A stretch of 64,000 bases of DNA from Burkholderiales bacterium GJ-E10 (GTDB lineage: Bacteria > Pseudomonadota > Gammaproteobacteria > Burkholderiales > Burkholderiaceae_F), in contig AP014683.1 of the NCBI GenBank assembly GCA_000828975.1, positions 2,623,700-2,687,699 on the forward strand. Direction: 5' to 3'. Below, one piece after another: positions 1-8,557 of the stretch; position 1 is the first letter of the stretch, and each line of letters starts with the position of its first letter. The translations under genes were made by a program, and so were the position numbers. A model generated the notes under the pieces. That model worked only from the letters and a program-made list of their open reading frames with translations. It was not told the DNA's origin and did not search any database.

Positions 1-61
1 CGACCAGATAGACGAACAGCCCGAGCGCCGCGATGGCGCCCACCCATTGCATTGCGGTCAT
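1..61 (-). CDS. kdpF: KdpF-like K+-ATPase small subunit (5' part only)
   Basis: The first 20 codons are in the window and the rest lies off the left edge. They encode a short hydrophobic segment (MTAMQWVGAIAALGLFVYLV), which fits KdpF, the roughly 30-residue single-helix peptide that stabilises the KdpABC potassium pump. Support comes mainly from context: it lies downstream of kdpD and kdpE on the same strand, ten bases after another one-helix peptide. kdpA, kdpB and kdpC should follow outside the window. Identity of so short a hydrophobic peptide cannot be proved from sequence alone. Confidence 0.65.
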   Translation of the reverse strand, partial: MTAMQWVGAIAALGLFVYLV

Positions 62-71
62 GTCGTGGTCC

Positions 72-167
72 CTATTTCCGCTGCTGCAACTGTGCGCAGC
101 CAATGGTCAGCAGGCTCACCAGCGCGAAGAAGATCAGGATTCCGAAGACGTAGGAAAAGTCCGCCAT
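72..167 (-). CDS. 31-aa single-helix membrane peptide ahead of kdpF
   Basis: A complete 31-codon frame starts at ATG 165-167 and stops at TAG 72-74. It reads MADFSYVFGILIFFALVSL followed by LTIGCAQLQQRK: a short polar start, one membrane helix and a basic C-terminus. It ends ten bases before the kdpF start, and similar short peptides beginning MADF are often found just before kdpF in other proteobacterial kdp operons. The function is unknown; an accessory role in the Kdp complex is an inference from position. Confidence 0.6.
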   Translation of the reverse strand: MADFSYVFGILIFFALVSLLTIGCAQLQQRK

Positions 168-291
168 CACATCATTCCGTAAAGGTCTCGACCAACGGAA
201 TGCTATGGCGCAACAAATATCGATTTTCTATAAACGCACCGGGTGCTGCATAAAATCGGCGTAAAAACCGCCTCCCGGGGCAACGCCTGCC
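168..291 (-). promoter_or_regulatory. probable kdp structural-gene control region
   Basis: This 124-bp gap separates the kdpE stop from the small-peptide/kdpF genes. Bases about 205-290 are unusually AT-rich for this genome, with TATAAA- and TTTTAT-like runs, and contain the small palindrome GCACC-G-GGTGC at 236-246. It is the natural place for the KdpE-activated promoter of the pump genes. No single promoter or KdpE box can be assigned with certainty. Confidence 0.35.
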
Positions 292-1005
292 CTACAGCGC
301 GAACCGGTATCCGATTCCGGCCTCGGTCAGGAGGTGCGCCGGCCGGGCGGGGTCGGCTTCGAGCTTCCGGCGCAGGTGCCCCATGTAGATACGGACGTAG
401 TGGGCGTCTTCGACGTGGGACGGCCCCCAGACGCTCTTGAGCAACTGGCGGTGAGTCAGCACGCAGTCGGGATGCGCGACGAGCACCGACAGCAGGCGGA
501 ACTCGATCGGCGTGAGGCGGACGAGTTCCCCCTTGCGCCAGACCAGCCGCTTCGCAGGATCGATCCGGATGTCGCCGAACTCGACCACGGAGTCCGACCG
601 CGAAACGCCGCGGAACCGGCGACGCAGCTGCGCGCGCACGCGGGCGAGCAATTCTCCGGCGCCGAACGGCTTGGTGAGGTAGTCGTCGGCCCCGGCGTCC
701 AGCGCCGCGATCTTTTCCGCTTCCGCCGTGCGCGCCGAAAGCACGATGATCGGCACGTCGGACCAGCTGCGCAGGTCGCGGATGACCTCGGTGCCGTCGA
801 GATCGGGAAGCCCGAGATCGAGCACCACGAGATCCGGCCGGCGCGTTCCGGCCTCGATGAGGCCGCGCTTGCCGGTCTCGGCTTCGAACGCATGGCATCC
901 GTCCGATTCCAGGGCGAGGCGGACGAAATGCCGGATCTGCGCCTCGTCCTCGATGACGATCACAGCGGGTGCAGGCGCGGCGGCGGCGTCGGCGGATGGG
1001 CTCAT
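292..1005 (-). CDS. kdpE: KdpE response regulator (OmpR/PhoB type)
   Basis: This 237-aa protein has an N-terminal receiver domain and a C-terminal winged-helix DNA-binding domain of the OmpR/PhoB family. The acidic pocket (EDE, residues 19-21), the phospho-acceptor Asp63 in LVVLDLGLPD, the conserved LSA segment and the KPF lysine are all present. The C-terminal half carries the typical LTPIEFRLL and YIGHLRRKLE-like signatures. The start ATG overlaps the kdpD stop (ATGA), so the two are translationally coupled. In the known system KdpD phosphorylates KdpE under K+ limitation, and KdpE activates kdpFABC. Confidence 0.95.
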   Translation of the reverse strand: MSPSADAAAAPAPAVIVIEDEAQIRHFVRLALESDGCHAFEAETGKRGLIEAGTRRPDLVVLDLGLPDLDGTEVIRDLRSWSDVPIIVLSARTAEAEKIAALDAGADDYLTKPFGAGELLARVRAQLRRRFRGVSRSDSVVEFGDIRIDPAKRLVWRKGELVRLTPIEFRLLSVLVAHPDCVLTHRQLLKSVWGPSHVEDAHYVRIYMGHLRRKLEADPARPAHLLTEAGIGYRFAL

Positions 1006-3755
1006 TGCAGGTCGACGGATTCTGCCGGAACGTCCGGCGGATTGCCGCGCGGCAGTTCGATCCAGAACCGTGCGCCGCCGCCGGGCCGGTTTTCCGCACG
1101 GATGATCCCGCCGTGGGCTTCGACGATCGCCCGGCAGATCGCCAGTCCGAGGCCGACTCCGGGCGTCGCGCTCTCGACGTGGCCACGCTCGAACTTGCTG
1201 AAGATCGCTTCCTCCTTCCCGCGGGGAACCCCGGGACCGTTGTCTTCGACCCACAGCACGACGCGCTCCGGCTCCGCGCGTGCGCCGATGTCGATGACGC
1301 TGCCGGGCGGCGTGAACTTGCCGGCGTTTTCGAGCAGGTTGTCGAACACGCGCTCCATGAGCGCGGCATCCATTTCCAGCATCGGCAGATCGGCGGGCAG
1401 TTGCACGCGGACGACATGGGCGGCAAGCGCGTGCGCCATTGCACGCAGGGCGCGCTCGACCACTTCCTCGATGGCATTCCACTGCCGGTTGAGCGCCACC
1501 TGCCCCGCCTGGAGACGGGCCATGTCGAGCAGGTTTTCGACGAGCGAGCGCATCCGCTGAGTCTGCTCGCGCATGCGTTCGACGATCGCCTTCTGCTGCA
1601 CCGGCGTGCCGCCCGACCATTGCAGGGAATCGGCGAGTCCGACGAGCGCGGCCAGCGGCGTGCGCAGATCGTGCGAAATGGCGGAAAGGAGCGAATTGCG
1701 CAGCCGCTCCGATTCCATCTGCAGGCTCACCCGCTGCGCGACGTCGACATAATGGACGCGCTCGAGTGCGATGGCGGCAAGGCGCGCCACGGTATCGAGT
1801 AGCCGGCTCTGCTCCGGTCCCTGCAGGCGCGCGGCTTCCCGGGGCCGGACGACCAGCACGCCCCGCATGCGCATCGGAGCCTTGAGCGGGAGATAGAGCG
1901 CAGGCGTCGCGGGCAGCGTGTTCGTCCCCATGCCCGCGGCTTCCCCATGATCCAGGGCCCACTGCGCGATGCCCGGTTCCAGCGGAACGGAATCGGCGCG
2001 ATCGCCGTCGTCGCGGGGAAGAACGACCTTTTCCTGGTCATCGGCGAGGAGCAGGGTCGCCTGCGCGTGCAGCTCGCGGTCGAGAAAGCGCTCGCAGATC
2101 TCCGCGATCTGGTCCGGAAGCAGGGCGCCGGAAAGATCGCGCGCCATTTCGTAGAGGCCGCGCACCCGCCCTTCGCGCCGGTTTGCGACCCGCGCCTGAT
2201 ATTTCAGTCCGGCGGTGAGCTGCCCCGCGATCAGGCCCACTGCCAGCATTACGGCGAACGTGAGCAGGTACTGCACATCCGAAACGGCGAAGGAGAACTT
2301 CGGCGGCACATAGAAGAAGTCGAATTCCAGCACGCTCAGGAACGAAGCCAGCACGGCGGGTCCGCGGCCGAACCGCAGCGCGACCAGCACCACGGCGAGC
2401 AGGAAGAGCATGACGATGTTGGGCAGCGTGAAGATGGACTGCAGCGGCGCGGAAATCAGCGCCGCGCCGGCGCACACGGCGGCGGCGCCGGCATATGCCG
2501 GAAGCGACCCCGCCTCGAACACGAACCGGTCCTCGCGCGCCGGAGATCGACTCCCGGCCGAGGCGGGGTCGACCGCGCTCACGATCGTCACCTCGAGATC
2601 CGGGGCGCTTCCGGCGAGTCGATCCGCGAAGGAGCGATGCCAGATTGGCAACCCCGCGCGGGACAACCCGGTGCGCGCCGACCATCCGCGGGGCAGCCAC
2701 CGGCGGAGCGGGCCGGAATGGCCGACGATCATCCGCGAGAGATTGTGGTCCCGCGCGTAGCGAACGGTCGCCGCGACCTCGTCGTGGTCGGCAAGCGTCG
2801 CCGTCTCCGCGCCCATCGATTGCGCCAGCTTGAGCGCCTTCATCACCGCCTGCCGCGCGGCGTCGCCGATCCGGGTGCGCTCCGGCGTTTCGACGTAGAT
2901 CGCGTGCCAGGGGATCTCCAGCCGGCTCGCAATGCGGCCCGCGGTGCGGACCACCCGGTCGTCGTCCGCGCCCGCCGTGACGCAGGCAAGCAGGGAGTCG
3001 CGCGTCTGCCAGACCGGGGCGACCGCCCGGTCCCGCCGGTATTGCAGCATCTCCCCGTCGACGCGGTCCGCGGTCCGGCGCAGCGCCAGCTCCCGCAAGG
3101 CGATGAGATTGCCTTTGCGAAAGAAGTTCCGCACTGCGCTCTCGGCCTGCCGGCTGATGTATACCTTGCCGTCCTTGAGCCGCTGCAGGAGCTCGTCGGG
3201 GGTGAGGTCGACGAGCACCACCTCGTCCGCCCGGTCGAACACCCGATCGGGCACCGTTTCCCGGACGCGGACCCCGGTAATCCCGCTCACCACGTCGTTG
3301 AGCGTTTCCAGGTGCTGGACGTTGATCGTGGTGTAGACGTCGATGCCGGCGGCGAGCAGTTCCTCGACGTCCTGCCACCGCTTGGGGTGGCGCGACCCTT
3401 CGACGTTGCTGTGGGCCAGCTCGTCGACGAGGATCAGCGCCGGCTTGCGCTGCAGCGCCGCGTCGAGATCGAACTCGGCGAATGTCCGGTCGCGGTAGGC
3501 GATCTCGCGCAGGGGGATGCGCTCCAGCCCGAGCGTCAGCGCCTCGGTTTCGCTGCGCCCATGGGTTTCGACCACGCCAATGACGACATCCACCCCCTGG
3601 TCGCGCTGGCGGCGGGCCGCCGACAGCATGGCGTAAGTCTTCCCGACCCCGGCGGAGGCGCCGAAAAACAGCTTCAGACGGCCGCGCGCCGCGCGTTCGG
3701 CTTCATTCTGGATCCGCGCAAGCAGCGCGTCGGGGTCTGGACGTTGATCGGCCAT
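1002..3755 (-). CDS. kdpD: KdpD sensor histidine kinase
   Basis: At 917 aa this is full-length KdpD. It has the N-terminal KdpD domain with Walker A motif GASAGVGKT (about residues 32-40), a Usp-like domain (about 250-375), a block of four membrane helices (about 415-510), a GAF-like region, then HisKA with the phospho-acceptor His in SHDLRTPL (about residue 694). A HATPase domain follows with N box (NLLENAGKF), EDNGPG and GVGLGL boxes. It is a membrane kinase/phosphatase that senses K+ limitation or ionic stress and signals to KdpE. Here kdpDE precede the structural genes, whereas E. coli has kdpFABCDE. Confidence 0.96.
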   Translation of the reverse strand: MADQRPDPDALLARIQNEAERAARGRLKLFFGASAGVGKTYAMLSAARRQRDQGVDVVIGVVETHGRSETEALTLGLERIPLREIAYRDRTFAEFDLDAALQRKPALILVDELAHSNVEGSRHPKRWQDVEELLAAGIDVYTTINVQHLETLNDVVSGITGVRVRETVPDRVFDRADEVVLVDLTPDELLQRLKDGKVYISRQAESAVRNFFRKGNLIALRELALRRTADRVDGEMLQYRRDRAVAPVWQTRDSLLACVTAGADDDRVVRTAGRIASRLEIPWHAIYVETPERTRIGDAARQAVMKALKLAQSMGAETATLADHDEVAATVRYARDHNLSRMIVGHSGPLRRWLPRGWSARTGLSRAGLPIWHRSFADRLAGSAPDLEVTIVSAVDPASAGSRSPAREDRFVFEAGSLPAYAGAAAVCAGAALISAPLQSIFTLPNIVMLFLLAVVLVALRFGRGPAVLASFLSVLEFDFFYVPPKFSFAVSDVQYLLTFAVMLAVGLIAGQLTAGLKYQARVANRREGRVRGLYEMARDLSGALLPDQIAEICERFLDRELHAQATLLLADDQEKVVLPRDDGDRADSVPLEPGIAQWALDHGEAAGMGTNTLPATPALYLPLKAPMRMRGVLVVRPREAARLQGPEQSRLLDTVARLAAIALERVHYVDVAQRVSLQMESERLRNSLLSAISHDLRTPLAALVGLADSLQWSGGTPVQQKAIVERMREQTQRMRSLVENLLDMARLQAGQVALNRQWNAIEEVVERALRAMAHALAAHVVRVQLPADLPMLEMDAALMERVFDNLLENAGKFTPPGSVIDIGARAEPERVVLWVEDNGPGVPRGKEEAIFSKFERGHVESATPGVGLGLAICRAIVEAHGGIIRAENRPGGGARFWIELPRGNPPDVPAESVDLQ

Positions 3756-4073
3756 GGGGTTCGGTCACGGGTCCGGCGGGGCCCGGAGCGTCAATGTACA
3801 CCCGGGCTGCGCCCGGCCCACCGAACCCGGCGCCACCCGCAACGCGCATTCGAGGACACGGACAAAGTCCGTCTCGGCGTTCATCTGTCATGGTCTCCCT
3901 GGATATTTCATCGGGCGCCGCTCCCTCCATGAAAGCCATGCGCGATAGCGCACCTCCCCTCGCAGCAGGATCCGGAGAACCATGTTGTTCACGAAATGAA
4001 AGTCGCGTAGCCTGCTGCCGCTCCCTGTCAGCGCTTTCACTGCGCGCAGGACATTTCCTACCATTCCTCGGTG
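3756..4073. other. intergenic region between kdpD and the 4074 gene
   Basis: About 318 bp between divergent genes. It should hold the kdpD promoter on the minus strand and that of the 4074 gene on the plus strand, but no clear -35/-10 pair stands out. Nine-base inverted arms GGGTTCGGT (3757-3765) and ACCGAACCC (3820-3828) bracket a GC-rich segment at the kdpD start. I see no convincing gene. Confidence 0.4.
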
Positions 4074-4817
4074 ATGCGCACGCTACTTTTCTGCACAAGC
4101 CATGTACGGAACGAGCAGTCCTGGATTTCCCGATACCGGCGCTGGATCGACTACTACGCGGGCGGTCCGATCCAGTACTCCAGAATGCTCCTGCTCGATG
4201 ATGCCTCCCCATTCACGCCGGATCGCAGCGAGATCGAAACGGTCTCGAGCGAAGACATCGCCGGAAGGGGCGATGGCGCGAGTCACCTCTTGGTCCGCTT
4301 TCCGAAGCACCTTGGCAGGCAAAGCATGTCTGCCTATCCGGGTTGGTGGAGAAGCTTTTTTTTCTCGCTGGATGTGGCGCGAGCGATGAATCTGCAGAAG
4401 ATCGTCCATGTCGAATCGGATGCGTTCGTACTGAGCACCCGATTGGCAGATTTCCTGAACGATGTGCGCTCCGGGTGGCACACCCTGTGGTTGCCCAAGT
4501 ACGGCATGCCGGAAACGGCGGTTCAAGTCATTTGCGAGGATCAGCTTTGTCGATTCGCGCAGTTTCAAAGGGATTCGACAAACCAGATCAACCAGACCAT
4601 CGCCGAACATATCTTGCCATTCACGCACGTTCACAAGGAATTCACGGGAGACCGGTACAGCGAATTCAAGCGCAACCGGTGGATCTTCCGGTCCCGAAAA
4701 TTCGACTTTCTGCCGATTTTCCAGAAAGATTTCTTCTGGAAACCCATTCCCCCTCACGCCGATTTCGCCACGCAAGTCGTCCCGCGTCAGTCCGTCGTTT
4801 TCCGATCCGCGCCATGA
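4074..4817 (+). CDS. unrecognised protein, glycosyltransferase-like features
   Basis: This 247-aa protein has no signal peptide and no membrane helix. It is rich in Trp, Phe and Tyr and basic near the C-terminus. The opening (RTLLFCTSHVRNEQSW...RWIDYY), the LLLDDASPF segment and an internal IVHVESDAFVLS strand-acidic-strand motif resemble GT-A-type nucleotide-sugar enzymes or polysaccharide-modifying proteins, but no family can be named securely. The ATG at 4074 was chosen; a GTG lies directly before it at 4071. Base composition is visibly less GC-rich than both neighbours, and a run of eight T occurs near 4356. The gene stands alone, so it may have been acquired by transfer. Confidence 0.6.
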   Translation: MRTLLFCTSHVRNEQSWISRYRRWIDYYAGGPIQYSRMLLLDDASPFTPDRSEIETVSSEDIAGRGDGASHLLVRFPKHLGRQSMSAYPGWWRSFFFSLDVARAMNLQKIVHVESDAFVLSTRLADFLNDVRSGWHTLWLPKYGMPETAVQVICEDQLCRFAQFQRDSTNQINQTIAEHILPFTHVHKEFTGDRYSEFKRNRWIFRSRKFDFLPIFQKDFFWKPIPPHADFATQVVPRQSVVFRSAP

Positions 4818-5269
4818 GTCCGCGGTAGCGCAGTGACGAGGCGACGCGGCAACCAACCCGGGCCCTTGCCCGTTTTTCCCGCACGAGTCCAACACGTTGT
4901 CTCGGGGCCTGGGATGCACACAATTCTCATTACCCAACCGATTCGTTCGAATTTCAGCGGTCTTTTACGGAGATGCAGGAGATCCGGCGCCGCCGCCCGA
5001 CCCTCGGACAAGTAGGGGTTTCTTCCATTGCCGGGGAAAAAGTGGGCCGGGGCCAACAAGAAGGGCGGTCCAACCGAAGGCATCGAATGCGAATCAGCGC
5101 GACCCTCCCACCGAATACCACGACTTTCCCCAATAAAAACAATGCATAACGGCAGAACCTGCGCCGGGCGCGGGTTCAGAACTGAGTTGGGAGCCGTCGA
5201 CGCTGAATGAAAGCCGACAACAGCCACCGGCGATTTCCGCCGGAACTTTGATCTCCATTCCGGCTCAAA
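4818..5269. other. long intergenic region upstream of rpoH
   Basis: About 450 bp with no supported gene on either strand; the short frames here have no family-like composition. The part from about 5120 to 5160 is relatively AT-rich (CCAATAAAAACAATGC). The rpoH promoter must lie in the right-hand part, ending in the CIRCE operator at 5270. A TTGATC hexamer at 5248-5253 could be a -35 element, but no convincing -10 partner was found. Confidence 0.4.
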
Positions 5270-5296
5270 CTAGCACTCTCGGACTGCGAGTGCTAG
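5270..5296 (+). promoter_or_regulatory. CIRCE operator (HrcA binding site) upstream of rpoH
   Basis: Inverted repeat with arms CTAGCACTC (5270-5278) and GAGTGCTAG (5288-5296) and an exactly 9-bp spacer. This matches the CIRCE consensus TTAGCACTC-N9-GAGTGCTAA at 8 of 9 positions in each arm, and the changed outer bases still pair. HrcA represses heat-shock genes through CIRCE and is released when GroEL is busy. The element ends 44 bp before the rpoH start codon, so rpoH transcription is predicted to be under HrcA control. Confidence 0.9.
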
Positions 5297-5340
5297 GATT
5301 TATTTTCGTGACCGAGTGTCCGAGGCTTGAGAGGGGATCC

Positions 5341-6246
5341 ATGGAATCGAGTGAGTTCGCGCTGTCCTTTCCGGGAAATACCGCTGCGCTGGCGCTGTCG
5401 CCCAGCGGGTTGGGCAATTTCGATGCCTACGTAACCGCGGTCAACCGCATTCCGATGCTGCAGGCGGAGGAAGAAATCCGGCTCGCGCGGGAATACCGCG
5501 ATCGGGGCGACCTGGATGCGGCGGGGCAGCTGGTCCTTTCGCATCTCCGTCTGGTGGTCGCGGTGGCGCGCAACTATCTCGGCTACGGTCTGCCGCATGC
5601 GGACCTCGTGCAGGAAGGCAACATCGGCCTGATGAAGGCGGTCAAGCGTTTCGATCCGGACCGCGGCGTCCGGCTCGTTTCCTTCGCCCTGCACTGGATC
5701 AAGGCGGAAATCCACGAATACGTGCTGCGCAACTGGCGGCTGGTCAAGGTGGCCACGACCAAGTCCCAGCGCAAGCTGTTCTTCAATCTGCGCAGCATGA
5801 AAAAGGAATCCGGGGCGTTGACCCGGGAAGAGGTCGCGGAGGTGGCGCGCGAACTCCGGGTGAAGCCGGAGGAAGTGGTCGAAATGGAAACGCGCATGGC
5901 CGGCGGCGACGTCTCCCTGGAAAACCGGGGGGACGAGGAAGCCGACGCGGCGCCGGCCCCCATCGCCTATCTGTCGGATCCCGAATCGGAACCCACCCAG
6001 GTGCTGGAACGCCGGCGGACGGACGTGCTGCAGAGCGACGGTGTGCTTCGCGCCCTCGACACCCTCGACGCCCGCAGCCGGCGGATCGTGCAGGCCCGCT
6101 GGCTCGACGAAAACGAAGATGGGAGCGTCGGCACCGCGACGTTACAAGATCTTGCAAACGAGTTTGGCGTATCCGCGGAACGAATTCGCCAGATCGAGTT
6201 CAAAGCATTACGGACGATGCGTGAGGAGCTTGCTGAGTACGCCTGA
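5341..6246 (+). CDS. rpoH: heat-shock sigma factor RpoH (sigma-32)
   Basis: This 301-aa protein has sigma-70 regions 2 (DLVQEGNIGLMKAVKRFDPDRG), 3 and 4 (ending in an ERIRQIEFKALRTMR helix-turn-helix). The RpoH-box sequence QRKLFFNLR, found only in sigma-32 proteins, is present at about residues 142-150. It directs RNA polymerase to chaperone and protease promoters. The ATG at 5341 gives the usual length; upstream in-frame starts would run into the CIRCE region. It is a single-gene unit with its own operator and terminator. Confidence 0.96.
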   Translation: MESSEFALSFPGNTAALALSPSGLGNFDAYVTAVNRIPMLQAEEEIRLAREYRDRGDLDAAGQLVLSHLRLVVAVARNYLGYGLPHADLVQEGNIGLMKAVKRFDPDRGVRLVSFALHWIKAEIHEYVLRNWRLVKVATTKSQRKLFFNLRSMKKESGALTREEVAEVARELRVKPEEVVEMETRMAGGDVSLENRGDEEADAAPAPIAYLSDPESEPTQVLERRRTDVLQSDGVLRALDTLDARSRRIVQARWLDENEDGSVGTATLQDLANEFGVSAERIRQIEFKALRTMREELAEYA

Positions 6247-6320
6247 CGTATCCCCCCGTGGATGGGTTTGTGTCTTTCCGCCTCTCTTCCTCCCCCTCTC
6301 CTCTGTAGAGGCGGAATTCT

Positions 6321-6349
6321 CGCCCCGCGCAAGCGGGGCGAACTTTTTT
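6321..6349 (+). terminator. rho-independent terminator of rpoH
   Basis: A perfect 8-bp GC stem CGCCCCGC/GCGGGGCG (6321-6328 and 6333-6340) with a GCAA loop is followed by AAC and six T (6344-6349). It lies 75 bp after the rpoH stop. The remaining 240 bp up to prkA (6350-6591) show no gene; they must contain the prkA promoter, which I cannot pinpoint. Confidence 0.85.
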
Positions 6350-6591
6350 CGGGACACGGGGCGCTGCCGAGTCCCCGGCCGACCGTCACTGCGGCCCCGT
6401 GCCCCCGTTTCCCGTACAGCGACCCTGAACGATTTGCCGCGACCGGGGACTAATTTGCGGTGTGGGTGCGGGCGCCGCGCGCTGCAGGTTGATTGCGGCG
6501 GGTTTCGGATTCATATTCCATTCACCCGCTCGCCGTGTCTGCGCCTACACTGTGTCTCGTCGGACGTGTATTCCGAGTTGCAGGAGGCGAT

Positions 6592-8547
6592 ATGAGCAGT
6601 GCGCCAGCAGAGCTGATTTCCGCGTTCCAATCCGACTTCGCCCGCTCCCTGGACGAAGAGATGGGGCTGGAGGATTTCCTCCAGTATTGCCGGACGGACC
6701 ACATGGCCTACGCGTCCGCGCACGAGTGCGTGCTGGAGGCCATCGGCAAGCCGCGGCTGGTCAACACCGCGGATGACCCCCGCCTATCGCGCATCTTCCA
6801 GAATCGAGCCATCCAGGTGTGGGATACCTTTGCCGAGTTCCACGGCATGGAAGACACCCTGATGCAGCTCTATGCGTACTTCCTGCATGCCGCGCAGGGG
6901 CTCGAAGAACGCAAACAAGTGCTATATCTCCTCGGGCCGGTAGGCGGAGGAAAGTCCTCGCTGGCCGAAAAGATCAAGAAACTGGCCGAACAGTTCCCGA
7001 TCTATGCCCTGAAGGACTCGAAGCACGGACGCATCTCGCCGCTGCTGGAGTCGCCGCTGTGCCTGTTCGATCGCGAAAAGTTCGGCCCGATGCTGGAAGA
7101 CCGCTACGGCATTCCGCGCCGCGCACTGCCGGGGATCGCCAGCCCGTGGGCGCTCAAGCGCCTGCGCGAATACGGCGGCGACATTTCCCAGTTCCGCGTC
7201 GTGCGGGTGATCCCCTCCGTACTCAACCAGGTGGGCATCGTCAAGACCGAGCCGGGCGACGAGAACACCCAGGACATTTCGACGCTGGTCGGCAAGATCG
7301 ACCTGCGCATGCTGGAACGCTATGCGCAGGACGACCCCGACGCGTACAGCTATTCGGGCGCGCTGTGTCTGGGCTCGGCGCGCTGCGTCGAATTCGTCGA
7401 GATGTTCAAGGCGCCGCTCAAGGTCCTCAACCCGATCCTCACCGCGACCCAGGAAGGCAACTTCAAGGGTACGGAGGCGCTGCCCGCCATGCCGTTCAAC
7501 GGCTTCATCATGGCGCACAGCAACGAGGCCGAGTGGCTCAAGTTCCGCAACAATCGGGACAACGAGGCATTCATCGACCGCGTGTATCTCGTGAAGGTGC
7601 CGTACTGCCTCCGCGTCGACGAGGAGGTCCGCATCTACGACAAGATGCTGAAGTCTTCGACGCTGGCCGAGTCGCCCTGCGCGCCGCAGACGCTGCGCAC
7701 CCTCGCCGAGTTCACCGTCCTGTCCCGCCTGGTCGTGCCGGAAAACTCGTCGATCTATTCGAAGATGCGCTCCTACAACGGCGAGAACCTCAAGGATCTC
7801 GACCCGCGCGCCAAGAGCGTCAAGGAATACCGCGACGACGCCGGCGCGCCGGAAGGGTTCTCAGGGCTCTCGACCCGCTGGGCGTTCAAGACGATCTCGG
7901 CGGCGTTCAACCGCGATCCGAGCGAGATCGCCGCCGATCCGGTCAACCTGCTGGTCGTGCTCGAGGAGCGTCTTTCGAAGGAAGACCTTCCCGAAGAGTA
8001 CAAGCGGCGCCTGCGTTCGCACATCAAGGAGTGGATCGTCCCGCGCTTTGCGGAGTTCCTGGAAAAGGAACTGCAGATGAGCTATCTCGACGCCTACTCC
8101 GAGTACGGGCAGAACCTGTTCGACCGCTACGTGACGTACGCCGACAAGTGGTTGCTCGACGAGGACTGGCGGGACCAGGAAACGGGGATGCAGTATTCGC
8201 GCGAGGCGCTCAACGCGGAACTGGAAAAGATCGAAAAGCCGGCGGGAATTTCCAATCCCAAGGACTTCCGCAACGAGGTCGTCAACTTCGTGCTGCGCGC
8301 CCGCGCCCATGGCAAGAACCCCCACTGGACGAGCTACGAAAAGCTGCGCTCGGTGATCGAGAAACGGATGTTCAGCAAGACCGAGGACATCCTGCCGGTG
8401 ATCTCGTTCGAGGCCAAGGGGTCCGCAGAACTCGACGACCGGCACCGCTCCTTCGTGAGCCGCATGGTGGCGCGCGGGTATACCGAGAAGCAGGTTCGGC
8501 GGCTGGTCGACTGGTACCTGCACTTCAAGAAGAGCGCGCAATCGTGA
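6592..8547 (+). CDS. prkA: PrkA/YeaG serine protein kinase
   Basis: This 651-aa cytoplasmic protein matches the PrkA family (640-650 aa): an AAA-type N-terminal domain with Walker A GPVGGGKSS (about residue 113) and a C-terminal kinase-like domain. In E. coli yeaG is induced with yeaH and ycgB under stationary phase and nitrogen starvation. The start is ATG 6592 with a strong GGAGG five bases upstream; a longer frame from 6493 lacks such support. It is the first gene of a tight operon with yeaH (10-bp gap) and ycgB (4-bp overlap). Substrates are not known from sequence. Confidence 0.95.
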   Translation: MSSAPAELISAFQSDFARSLDEEMGLEDFLQYCRTDHMAYASAHECVLEAIGKPRLVNTADDPRLSRIFQNRAIQVWDTFAEFHGMEDTLMQLYAYFLHAAQGLEERKQVLYLLGPVGGGKSSLAEKIKKLAEQFPIYALKDSKHGRISPLLESPLCLFDREKFGPMLEDRYGIPRRALPGIASPWALKRLREYGGDISQFRVVRVIPSVLNQVGIVKTEPGDENTQDISTLVGKIDLRMLERYAQDDPDAYSYSGALCLGSARCVEFVEMFKAPLKVLNPILTATQEGNFKGTEALPAMPFNGFIMAHSNEAEWLKFRNNRDNEAFIDRVYLVKVPYCLRVDEEVRIYDKMLKSSTLAESPCAPQTLRTLAEFTVLSRLVVPENSSIYSKMRSYNGENLKDLDPRAKSVKEYRDDAGAPEGFSGLSTRWAFKTISAAFNRDPSEIAADPVNLLVVLEERLSKEDLPEEYKRRLRSHIKEWIVPRFAEFLEKELQMSYLDAYSEYGQNLFDRYVTYADKWLLDEDWRDQETGMQYSREALNAELEKIEKPAGISNPKDFRNEVVNFVLRARAHGKNPHWTSYEKLRSVIEKRMFSKTEDILPVISFEAKGSAELDDRHRSFVSRMVARGYTEKQVRRLVDWYLHFKKSAQS

Positions 8548-8557
8548 CGGAGTGACC

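Noticed and set aside
3756-3828. Inverted arms GGGTTCGGT/ACCGAACCC as a regulatory dyad of kdpD
   Set aside because: The arms are far apart (54 bp) and GC-rich, one lies within the kdpD start region, and chance matches of this length are likely in such DNA.
1947-3932. Long open frame antisense to kdpD (661 codons)
   Set aside because: High-GC codon bias of the real gene leaves the opposite strand open. The translated frame is Arg/Gly/His-rich with no family features, and kdpD on the other strand is unmistakable.
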